9,923 nt of DNA from Bacteroidales bacterium (GTDB lineage Bacteria; Bacteroidota; Bacteroidia; Bacteroidales; UBA7960). The translations under genes were made by a program, and so were the position numbers. The notes below the pieces were generated by a model. It did not search any database and was not told where the DNA came from. It was given only the letters and a program-made list of their open reading frames with translations. The DNA lies in contig SKTQ01000226.1 in NCBI GenBank assembly GCA_007122505.1, positions 1-9,923 on the forward strand, read 5' to 3'. Shown piece by piece: positions 1 to 6,413 of the stretch. How positions within the stretch are numbered: position 1 is the first letter of the stretch; each line of letters begins with the position of its first letter.

Positions 1-86
1 CGGACTGAATTACCTGTTTTAGGAGGTTTTTTGTGTAGCAGATAACAAAAAAACATCACACTTCAAATATTCACAGAAAAAATCCA

Positions 87-94
87 TACATTTG
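87..94 (+). promoter_or_regulatory. Putative Bacteroidota -7 promoter element
   Basis: TACATTTG is an exact match to the TAnnTTTG -7 consensus of the Bacteroidota primary sigma factor. The matching -33 TTTG is weak: only TTCA is seen near 62-65, at roughly the right spacing. Transcription would start near 100, giving a leader of about 70 nt before the 169 start and placing the palindrome at 119-140 just downstream of the start site. An exact -7 match in AT-rich DNA can occur by chance, so this is tentative. Confidence 0.4.
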
Positions 95-118
95 TTTGAG
101 GCATAGCAATCGAATATA

Positions 119-140
119 TGGTCAAATAGCTATTTGGCCA
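119..140. promoter_or_regulatory. 22-bp dyad, candidate operator
   Basis: A perfect 14-bp palindrome, CAAATAGCTATTTG (123-136), extends outward to 11 bp per arm with a single T/G mismatch (122/137). It ends 28 bp before the 169 start codon. There is no separating loop and no T-tract follows, so it reads better as a binding site for a dimeric regulator than as a terminator. Lying downstream of the putative -7 element, it would suit a repressor roadblock. No regulator gene is present in the window to pair it with. Confidence 0.45.
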
Positions 141-168
141 CCCCATTTATCCTGTTGACACAAAACTC

Positions 169-828
169 ATGATTATGGCTATCCAGAAAACAACTAACAG
201 TCATTCAGCACCGGTGGGAAACCGCATTTCTTCGAAAATTAAAATCCGCGGAACCATTATTGTCTTGATTGCCCTCATTGCCGGTGTGTATTATACAACC
301 GAAGCCCTTCAATTTGATTCCAATGTCACACTAACAGACATCCCTGCCTTATTGGGATTGTTGTTCCTGTTTTCCCTGTTTGTGGAAAGATGCACCGAAT
401 TTTTTCTTTCCTTATGGAGAAGTAAGGAGGCAGATAATCTCGACCGCAAAATTGAATTACTTAAACATGATCTGACCGCCAAAAAGGCTATCCCGGAAAT
501 TGACGAAGCAAAACTTGAGCAACTCAATGAGGATCTTAAAAAGGTTCAGGACGAAAGGGTGCACTACCGCTCCGAATCCAGACTTGCTGCCTTATGGACC
601 AGTTTTACCATTGGTGTGCTGCTTGGGTTAGTTGGCGTAAGAATACTGGGTTCGATATATACCGGGGCAAGTATGTCACCTGTTCAGCAAGCGTTATTCA
701 TTCCTGCAGACATCCTGTTTACCGGTGCCATACTGGCAGGAGGATCGGAAGCGATCAACAAGATAATGAAAGTGTATAACAAATTCTTCTCTGAAAAAGC
801 AGCACCAAAGAACAATTCTGTAACCTAA
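169..828 (+). CDS. Multi-pass membrane protein with central coiled coil, unknown function
   Basis: I do not recognise this 219-aa protein. It shows a hydrophobic segment at about residues 28-46, a second at 58-82, a charged heptad-rich stretch at about 86-135 that should form a coiled coil or helical hairpin in the cytoplasm or periplasm, a third segment at 140-163, and a fourth, more broken one at about 174-192 that ends in a G-G-S-E motif and a basic amphipathic tail. There is no lipobox and no catalytic motif. Two starts compete, ATG at 169 and ATG at 175; neither has a Shine-Dalgarno sequence, as is usual in this phylum, and I kept the longer one. An intrinsic terminator lies 112 nt downstream, so it is probably transcribed separately from the glucanase cluster, and nothing ties it functionally to that cluster. 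Confidence 0.75.
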   Translation: MIMAIQKTTNSHSAPVGNRISSKIKIRGTIIVLIALIAGVYYTTEALQFDSNVTLTDIPALLGLLFLFSLFVERCTEFFLSLWRSKEADNLDRKIELLKHDLTAKKAIPEIDEAKLEQLNEDLKKVQDERVHYRSESRLAALWTSFTIGVLLGLVGVRILGSIYTGASMSPVQQALFIPADILFTGAILAGGSEAINKIMKVYNKFFSEKAAPKNNSVT

Positions 829-940
829 AATACGGATCTGTATCACCTGATCATTTATCCCTCTTCTTTTCAGCAGGCACTACCCTTACATGCGACCACC
901 TGCCGGATGATTGTGTTATATCGTACAAAAGTTTGCCTGT

Positions 941-968
941 TGCAGGGATATAATCCCTGCATTTTTTT
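941..968 (+). terminator. Rho-independent terminator
   Basis: A perfect 9-bp stem (TGCAGGGAT at 941-949, ATCCCTGCA at 953-961) with a 3-nt loop is followed at once by seven T residues (962-968). The opposite strand has no T-tract at its end, so the terminator acts on + strand transcripts only. It lies 112 nt after the stop codon of the membrane protein gene and 374 nt before the first glucanase gene, separating the two transcription units. Confidence 0.88.
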
Positions 969-1170
969 AACATGCTCAGCCGGGACCTTCCGGCAGGAAT
1001 TGATGTATACGATCCTCTTATAATGCTAAGGCAAATTCTCATGCTAATGATAACTTGTTTATAGTAAACCAATAAACGCTAATGCCGGATGCATATTTAC
1101 AAAGTATATACAAGTATTAAAATATGTGAAAAAAATAATCTCTGTCCAAAAATACCGCAAGTACTTATTT

Positions 1171-1180
1171 CAAACGTTTG
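1171..1180. promoter_or_regulatory. CAAACGTTTG palindrome, candidate LacI-family operator
   Basis: A perfect 10-bp palindrome with a central CG step and AAACG/CGTTT half-sites resembles the core of many LacI/GalR-family operators. It lies 163 bp before the operon start codon and about 20 bp before the putative -35 of the promoter listed next, a position more typical of an activator or upstream operator than of a promoter-blocking one. A 10-bp palindrome alone is weak evidence, and no regulator gene is in the window. Confidence 0.33.
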
Positions 1181-1199
1181 CGGAGCGCATTTCTCCTTT

Positions 1200-1228
1200 T
1201 TGACTGTGTGTCCGTGGGTTTGTATATA
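1200..1228 (+). promoter_or_regulatory. Possible promoter of the glucanase operon
   Basis: TTGACT (1200-1205) and TATATA (1223-1228) are separated by 17 bp. This is a good match to the general sigma-70 pattern, but it is not the TAnnTTTG type preferred in Bacteroidota, of which I find no good copy between 829 and 1342. A start near 1235 would leave a leader of about 108 nt. Position and lack of competitors favour it; the non-canonical type for the phylum counts against it. Confidence 0.3.
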
Positions 1229-1342
1229 AAAAGTAAATAAAGTCCTGGCTAAAAAGCTCATTACATTTACCGCGAATTTCCTCAACAGGCTTATGTACAG
1301 ATTTCACAAATTTATATTATCCCTAACCTAAAACAAACTTAT

Positions 1343-4300
1343 ATGAAGCGAATTTTTACGATGCTTTTCTTACTGGCCTTTTCGTTTACCCTGTTTGCCC
1401 AGGGTAATCGGGTTGTCACAGAAAAACAGGAAGACGGCTGGCGACTATTGGTCGATGGAAAACCTTTCATGGTAAATGGAATGAACTGGGATTATTTTCC
1501 CATAGGTACAAATTATATGTATAGCCTGTGGAATGAACCCGATGATTTTATCCAAAGGGCATTGGATTATGAAATGTCTTTGCTGCAAAACATGGGTGTA
1601 AACGCCATTCGTGTATATACCGGGATCCAGCCCAAATGGGTCCAGTATATTTATGAAAACTACGGTATTTACACCATGCTTAATCATTCATTTGGCCGGT
1701 ATGGGTTATCCATAGACGGAGTGTGGGAAGCAGTAACGAAATACGATGACCCTGCCACACAAGAACTTCTCCTCTCTGAGGTCACTCAAATGGTTGAGGA
1801 ATATAATGATACACCCGGGCTTTTACTTTATCTTCTGGGTAACGAAAACAACTATGGCTTATTTTGGGCCGGTGCCGAAACAGAAGACTTCCCTGAGGGC
1901 GAAGAACAAATTAGAGCTGTAGGTGAAGTTCGGGGGCGGCCTATGTATCAATTGATGAATAAGGCGTCCTTACAAATGAAGGCAGTTTCCGCTTCACATC
2001 CGGTAGCCATCTGTAATGGTGACGTGCTGTTTTTAGACATCATCGTTGAAGAGTGTCCGGATGTTGACATTTTTGGTGTGAACGTTTACCGCGGACCTTC
2101 ATTTACGGATATGTTTGACCGGGTGAGAGATGAATACGGTAAACCCATCCTGCTTACCGAGTTCGGTTCGGATGCTTTTAACGCTATTACATTGGAAGAA
2201 GCACAGCGTGATCAGGCCATTATTAACGTTGCCAACTGGATGGAAATTTATGAAAATGCCGCTGGATTGGGTCTAGCAGAAAACTCCATTGGTGGTTTCA
2301 CCTTCCAGTTCAGTGACGGATGGTGGAAATATGGTCAAACCGAAGATCTTGATGTCCACAACACCAATGCTTCCTGGGAGAACGGCGGTTATGCGTTTGA
2401 CCACATTCCGGGCGAAAACAACATGAATGAGGAGTGGTTCGGAATATGTGCCAAAGGTCCAACCGATGTAATGGGACATTATCAGTTATTTCCACGTGCC
2501 GCATATTACGCATTGAGAGAGGCTCATAAACTTGATCCTTATGCACAAGGCACCACGGTTGAATCAATACGCAGGCATTTTTCCGGCATAAGCATTGGAG
2601 AAGCCTATCTGCAAGCAAGAGGTGACAGGGCTGCTCTGCAAGGTGAGAGAAACAGAACCATTCGTTTGAGCCGGTTTACAGCTCAACTATCTACATTTCA
2701 TACAGGCGGAAGTTTAATAACAACGCCTGAGGACCCCATCCCGGGCAGAAGGTCTTTCCCACGGCAACTGGGATTTGAAGATATGCAATCATTCTTCGTT
2801 GGATTTGAAGCGCAGCCCACTTCTAACTTTAGGGCCAATATGGAATTTAATATCCTGGGCAATGTTGCCGAAAACCCCATAGATGAAATTTTTTATGAAA
2901 ACCGTGGGCGGCCGGTGATTGTGGCGACCGGCGAAGGAGATATGAGTATAGAATCCAACAGGCTGCAAATTTACCAAGCCAGTTACCAGTGGGATCACCG
3001 CTGGTTCCGCATGGATGGTTTTTATCGCACTGGTCGCTATCACTGGGGCTACGAAGGTGACTTCTTTGGTTTATACCCCGAAGCCAACTACGGACCCAAT
3101 ATCGATATCTATAATGGTATTGCCCCCTTTGGCTTTGAGATTGAAGGCAGAAGACAGTTAAAAGATTTCAAACTGGCATTTGGCCCGCAATTGTGGTGGG
3201 GAGCCAACCCAGCATTACTTTTAAAATATGGAAGAGAGTTCCGGGGCTTGGATATTACCGCTATCTATCATGAAGACCTTGATCAATTGGGTGTAACCGA
3301 AAGTTCTTTTGCCATTCCGCAACCCAAAACCAGGCGCGTAACCATGCATGTTAACAGGGAATTTGGCAGGTTTGAAGTTGATCTCGGTGGAATCTGGGCA
3401 GGGCAACCCTTGCAGGGACGCGAATTTCAGGTATTCAGAGAGGAAGAAGATGCTCAAAATGTTTACATTGATGAGATCAAACCTGAAGACAACTGGGGTG
3501 GAAAAATCAAGCTGACCTATACCGGTGGAAGATTTAACTGGTATGCTCAATCAGCCGTCATGGGGCTGGTAGCGCAGGGTGGCGCAGATCAGACCCTAAC
3601 TTTTACCGGATGGAGATTAAAAGACAGCGGCAGTGGCAACCAGGTAAACTTCCTCTCAGGTCTTACCTATATGATTGGAGACTTCCAGATTGCCCCTAAC
3701 TTCTTATGGCAACGGCCGCTGGAAGGACCTATACCCAGCCATGCTCCTGCACCGGGCAGACCTAGAAATATCCTCGCTGATCCATTTGTGGTAAGAGCAA
3801 ACAGGGAACAGATAGCCGGGGAGATCTTGATCACTTACGACCCCACACCAGGTACATGGATGTATGACTGGGACAGCGACAGACGAGAAGACGCAGGTTT
3901 TGCCATAAGCCTGGGCTTTGTGTACCGTCATCTTCCTACAACCATGGATGCCGCCATAGGGATATTGCCTGATGGACGCACAACATTTGCCTTCCCCGGA
4001 GCTCCTCCCGCAAGAGACCTTTGGGAAGTTCATGCCAGAGTGGTCTCCAAATTCGGCAACAATTACGGCGTAATTGCCAATATTTATGGTGGAGAAGCAC
4101 AGGCAAATGGCAGCGATGACCGGGTAATCAATCGTTTTGGGACTGAATTGCGCATGCTCTACAAACATTTCATTTTCAATTCATTTGTAAGAATTAACGA
4201 CTGGGGTCCCTACGACTACCATCGTGACTACAACCTCACTTATCCCCTTCAATTGATGGCAGATGTATCAATGTCGCTGGGAAGGCCTGACTGGCTGCCT

Positions 4301-4489
4301 GTTATGCCAAATACCCGAATTGGTCTGAGAACAAAATACCGTACACTTGACAGGTATTCTCCGCGCTATTCACCCATACAAATCATTGATGCCAGCGGAG
4401 AATTGGTTCCCGATCCCACAGCTATTGGCTTTGACAGAGGGAATGAATGGGAAATCATGACCTATATTTTGATCAACATTGGAAATTAA
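1343..4489 (+). CDS. Clan GH-A glycoside hydrolase fused to a putative outer-membrane beta-barrel
   Basis: This 1048-aa protein starts with a Sec signal peptide (about 1-19, cleavage near F-A-Q) and has no lipobox. Residues about 22-405 form a TIM-barrel glycosidase of the GH2-C/GH5-like type: an M-G-V-N-A-I-R-V-Y strand, the acid/base motif G-N-E-N with E168, and the nucleophile strand L-L-T-E-F-G with E273. The exact family is uncertain; GH2-like, GH5-like or GH158-like beta-glucanases are possible. After a linker, about 445-1048 is rich in short amphipathic strands with alternating hydrophobic residues and many aromatics (for example 496-504, 609-613, 851-861, and the last strand 1036-1048), with polar turns. 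I read this as an outer-membrane barrel; I see no TonB box or plug. It is the first gene of the operon, 14 nt ahead of the glycan-binding lipoprotein. The A-rich leader and signal peptide fix the ATG. Enzyme domain: high confidence. Barrel: moderate to good. Confidence 0.93.
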   Translation: MKRIFTMLFLLAFSFTLFAQGNRVVTEKQEDGWRLLVDGKPFMVNGMNWDYFPIGTNYMYSLWNEPDDFIQRALDYEMSLLQNMGVNAIRVYTGIQPKWVQYIYENYGIYTMLNHSFGRYGLSIDGVWEAVTKYDDPATQELLLSEVTQMVEEYNDTPGLLLYLLGNENNYGLFWAGAETEDFPEGEEQIRAVGEVRGRPMYQLMNKASLQMKAVSASHPVAICNGDVLFLDIIVEECPDVDIFGVNVYRGPSFTDMFDRVRDEYGKPILLTEFGSDAFNAITLEEAQRDQAIINVANWMEIYENAAGLGLAENSIGGFTFQFSDGWWKYGQTEDLDVHNTNASWENGGYAFDHIPGENNMNEEWFGICAKGPTDVMGHYQLFPRAAYYALREAHKLDPYAQGTTVESIRRHFSGISIGEAYLQARGDRAALQGERNRTIRLSRFTAQLSTFHTGGSLITTPEDPIPGRRSFPRQLGFEDMQSFFVGFEAQPTSNFRANMEFNILGNVAENPIDEIFYENRGRPVIVATGEGDMSIESNRLQIYQASYQWDHRWFRMDGFYRTGRYHWGYEGDFFGLYPEANYGPNIDIYNGIAPFGFEIEGRRQLKDFKLAFGPQLWWGANPALLLKYGREFRGLDITAIYHEDLDQLGVTESSFAIPQPKTRRVTMHVNREFGRFEVDLGGIWAGQPLQGREFQVFREEEDAQNVYIDEIKPEDNWGGKIKLTYTGGRFNWYAQSAVMGLVAQGGADQTLTFTGWRLKDSGSGNQVNFLSGLTYMIGDFQIAPNFLWQRPLEGPIPSHAPAPGRPRNILADPFVVRANREQIAGEILITYDPTPGTWMYDWDSDRREDAGFAISLGFVYRHLPTTMDAAIGILPDGRTTFAFPGAPPARDLWEVHARVVSKFGNNYGVIANIYGGEAQANGSDDRVINRFGTELRMLYKHFIFNSFVRINDWGPYDYHRDYNLTYPLQLMADVSMSLGRPDWLPVMPNTRIGLRTKYRTLDRYSPRYSPIQIIDASGELVPDPTAIGFDRGNEWEIMTYILINIGN

Positions 4490-4503
4490 AAAAACTAAAT
4501 AAA

Positions 4504-6372
4504 ATGAAAGCATATACATTTTTTCGTTCCTCACTACTCATTGCTGCCGGGATGCTTATCATCCTTTTTGCAGGTTGTGAGCGCGACTTAGCTGATTTAG
4601 AAAAAGCGTCTTTCCCCACCAATCCCGAAGTATTTATCAATGGATTCAGTCCTGGATTGAACTATGCCGCTTTTGGAGGTTCTGTGCCTACGGCCTTTAG
4701 TGTGGACAACCAGGTAACTTACAGTGATCAATCTACCGCTTCCATGCGGTTTGAAGTGCCTGACGCCGGTGATCCTGCCGGATCTTTTGCCGGAGGCGTA
4801 TTCTTTACAGAATCCGGACGGAATCTATCCGGGTACAATGCGCTGACATTTTGGGCAAAAGCTACCCAATCGACCACCATCGGTGAGATAGGCTTTGGAA
4901 ATGATTTGGGTGAGAATAAATACGTGGTCTCCATTCAAGGTTTAAATGTGACTACAGGCTGGAGAAAATACATTATTCCTATACCTGATCCCGCCAAACT
5001 GACTGCTGAACGCGGCCTGTTCTGGTATGCTGCCGGAAACATTGATGGCAAAGGCTTTACTTTCTGGATTGACGAGGTAAAGTACGAAAAACTCGGAACC
5101 ATCGGACATCCAAAGTTTGCCATTCTTAATGGAGAGAACCAGGTTGAAACATCATTTATTGGCGTTTCCACAGGAGTTGGTGGATTAATGTCCACATTCA
5201 ATATGCCGACAGGAATTAACCAGGCCATCAGTATCGCACCGGCCTATTTCCAGTTTGCCTCATCAGACCCCTCCATTGCTGTGGTTGATGAAGCAGGAAA
5301 TGTCAACGTAACAGGTGGACCGGGAACTGCCGAAATAACCGCCAGGGTTGGAGAAGTTGATGCCGATGGCTCTTTGACCATCCAGTCTTTGGGTGAGTTT
5401 GAACATGCACCAACACCCATCCATGATCCTGAAAATGTTATTTCCATCTTCAGCGATCATTATGAAAATGTACCGGTTGACTATTACAATGGCTACTGGG
5501 AGCCCTGGCAAACCACACAGTCAGCAGATTTTACAGTGGATGGTGACAATGTGTTGCATTACTTTGACTTCAATTTCGTAGGTATTCAGTTTGCTTCACC
5601 TACTGTAAATGCAACCGGAATGACCCATCTGCATGTGGATATCTTTCTGCCTAACCAATTAAACGCCAATGCTCAGTTTCAGATAGAACTGGTTGATTTT
5701 GGTGCAGATGTTTCAGGAGTCAATACCACCAATATTTCAGCAGACCAATCGCAACAATGGATCAGCCTTGATATTCCGTTGGATGACTTTCCGGGATTGA
5801 CCAGCAGGGCTGCTCTTGCACAAATCATTTTTGTGGATGCAGGCGGTAACATCCCGAGTTTCTTCGCGGATAACATTTATTTTTACAATGAGGGTGCACC
5901 TCCACCCCCGGGGGATGAACCCAGTTCGCCGGCCCCTACTCCTACCCATCCCGCCAATAATGTATTGGCAGTATTCAGCGATGCTTATGAAATGATACCG
6001 GGTACAGATTTCTTCCCGGACTGGGGACAACAAACCGTTGTATCCATCATTCAGATTGACGGAGTCAATACTTTGAAATATTCGGGCTTAAACTACCAGG
6101 GAATCCAACTGGGATCCAATCAGAATGTTACTGACATGGAATACCTGCACGTAGATTTCTGGACAGCCAATTCGACCGAGCTTAACATATTCATGATCAG
6201 CCCGGGACCAGTGGAAACATCTTTTTCACTGACTGTTCCCACCACCGGCTGGTCGAGCATTGACATCCCCCTGTCATCTTTTGCGCCTGTTGACCTCGGA
6301 GATGTTATACAACTCATGTTTACCGGCAATGGCGATATTTTCATTGATAATATCTATTTCCACAAAAACTAA
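4504..6372 (+). CDS. Multi-modular surface glycan-binding lipoprotein
   Basis: The 622-aa product begins with a lipoprotein signal ending L-F-A-G-C (Cys25), followed by E-R-D, an acidic start like the surface-export signal of Bacteroidota lipoproteins. An in-frame upstream ATG at 4447 lies inside the previous gene and would bury the signal peptide, so 4504 is the start. Modules in order: a beta-sandwich resembling a carbohydrate-binding module (about 32-200, containing L-T-F-W-A-K and ending F-W-I-D-E-V-K-Y); a BIG2-like Ig domain (about 215-297, with S-S-D-P-S-I-A-V-V and G-T-A-E-I-T-A); a first C-terminal module (302-464); a Pro-rich linker; and a related second module (477-622), both ending in D-N-I-Y-F. 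No catalytic motif is seen. It probably captures beta-glucan at the surface, in the place SusD/SusE-type proteins occupy in other loci. Such modules are, as I recall, also found attached to Bacteroidota GH16 enzymes; here the GH16 is a separate gene 41 nt downstream. Confidence 0.93.
   Translation: MKAYTFFRSSLLIAAGMLIILFAGCERDLADLEKASFPTNPEVFINGFSPGLNYAAFGGSVPTAFSVDNQVTYSDQSTASMRFEVPDAGDPAGSFAGGVFFTESGRNLSGYNALTFWAKATQSTTIGEIGFGNDLGENKYVVSIQGLNVTTGWRKYIIPIPDPAKLTAERGLFWYAAGNIDGKGFTFWIDEVKYEKLGTIGHPKFAILNGENQVETSFIGVSTGVGGLMSTFNMPTGINQAISIAPAYFQFASSDPSIAVVDEAGNVNVTGGPGTAEITARVGEVDADGSLTIQSLGEFEHAPTPIHDPENVISIFSDHYENVPVDYYNGYWEPWQTTQSADFTVDGDNVLHYFDFNFVGIQFASPTVNATGMTHLHVDIFLPNQLNANAQFQIELVDFGADVSGVNTTNISADQSQQWISLDIPLDDFPGLTSRAALAQIIFVDAGGNIPSFFADNIYFYNEGAPPPPGDEPSSPAPTPTHPANNVLAVFSDAYEMIPGTDFFPDWGQQTVVSIIQIDGVNTLKYSGLNYQGIQLGSNQNVTDMEYLHVDFWTANSTELNIFMISPGPVETSFSLTVPTTGWSSIDIPLSSFAPVDLGDVIQLMFTGNGDIFIDNIYFHKN
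5407..5895 (+). repeat. First copy of duplicated binding module (lipoprotein residues 302-464)
   Basis: This protein-level repeat starts with A-P-T-P-I-H and contains S-I-F-S-D-H-Y, a Y-W-E-P-W aromatic cluster, L-H-V-D-I-F, I-S-L-D-I-P-L and the closing D-N-I-Y-F. Each element recurs in the same order in the second copy at 5932-6369. This copy is about 17 residues longer because of an insertion around the middle strands. The duplication is diverged, with clear protein identity but little nucleotide identity, so it is old and not a recent tandem event. Confidence 0.8.
5932..6369 (+). repeat. Second copy of duplicated binding module (lipoprotein residues 477-622)
   Basis: The second copy starts A-P-T-P-T-H and contains A-V-F-S-D-A-Y, an F-F-P-D-W aromatic cluster, L-H-V-D-F-W, S-I-D-I-P-L and D-N-I-Y-F. 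It follows a Pro-rich linker (P-P-P-P-G-D-E-P) that gives the module freedom to move. The compact 146-residue length and aromatic loop suit a carbohydrate-binding beta-sandwich, but the ligand is inferred from context only. Confidence 0.8.
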
Positions 6373-6413
6373 TTACGACAGGTTTATTTGTCATACCCAA
6401 AAAAACAAAACAG

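Larger units (their letters stand above)
1..168. other. Leader region upstream of the 219-aa membrane protein gene
   Basis: No gene can be supported here. The forward frame open at base 1 closes at 43-45 and could be the tail of an upstream gene, but 14 residues are too few to judge. The rest is AT-rich. It contains a Bacteroidota-type -7 element at 87-94 and a near-perfect palindrome at 119-140, both listed separately, so I read it as the promoter and leader of the gene that starts at 169. Confidence 0.5.
829..1342. other. 514-bp non-coding region between membrane protein and glucanase operon
   Basis: I see no credible gene on either strand. Two minus-strand frames of 73 and 62 codons are present, but they have low-complexity, unfamily-like products, and one runs through the terminator hairpin. 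The region contains the terminator (941-968), a 9-bp inverted repeat flanking it (899-907 CCTGCCGGA and 989-997 TCCGGCAGG), a CAAACGTTTG palindrome (1171-1180) and a possible promoter (1200-1228). The final 100 bp before the 1343 start are AT-rich, consistent with the leader of the downstream operon. Confidence 0.6.

Noticed and set aside
829..844. Short palindrome ATACGGATCTGTAT after the membrane protein stop codon
   Set aside because: It has no loop, contains a mismatch and is not followed by a T-tract. The stronger hairpin at 941-961 is the better terminator.
851..1285. Two minus-strand open frames of 73 and 62 codons in the 829-1342 gap
   Set aside because: The first runs through the terminator hairpin and T-tract, neither product has recognisable domains or a credible signal or membrane pattern, and the composition looks like that of non-coding AT-rich DNA.
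3704..4168. 154-codon minus-strand frame inside the barrel region of the first operon gene
   Set aside because: It is a shadow of a long, clearly coding forward frame, with no domain or signal features of its own.
4447..4503. Upstream in-frame ATG that would add 19 residues to the binding lipoprotein
   Set aside because: It lies inside the end of the preceding gene and would place charged residues before a complete lipoprotein signal peptide. The ATG at 4504 gives a standard signal with lipobox Cys25.
6373..6413. Small GACA/TGTC inverted repeat between the lipoprotein and GH16 genes
   Set aside because: The 4-bp arms are expected by chance in a 41-nt spacer and would not form a stable structure.
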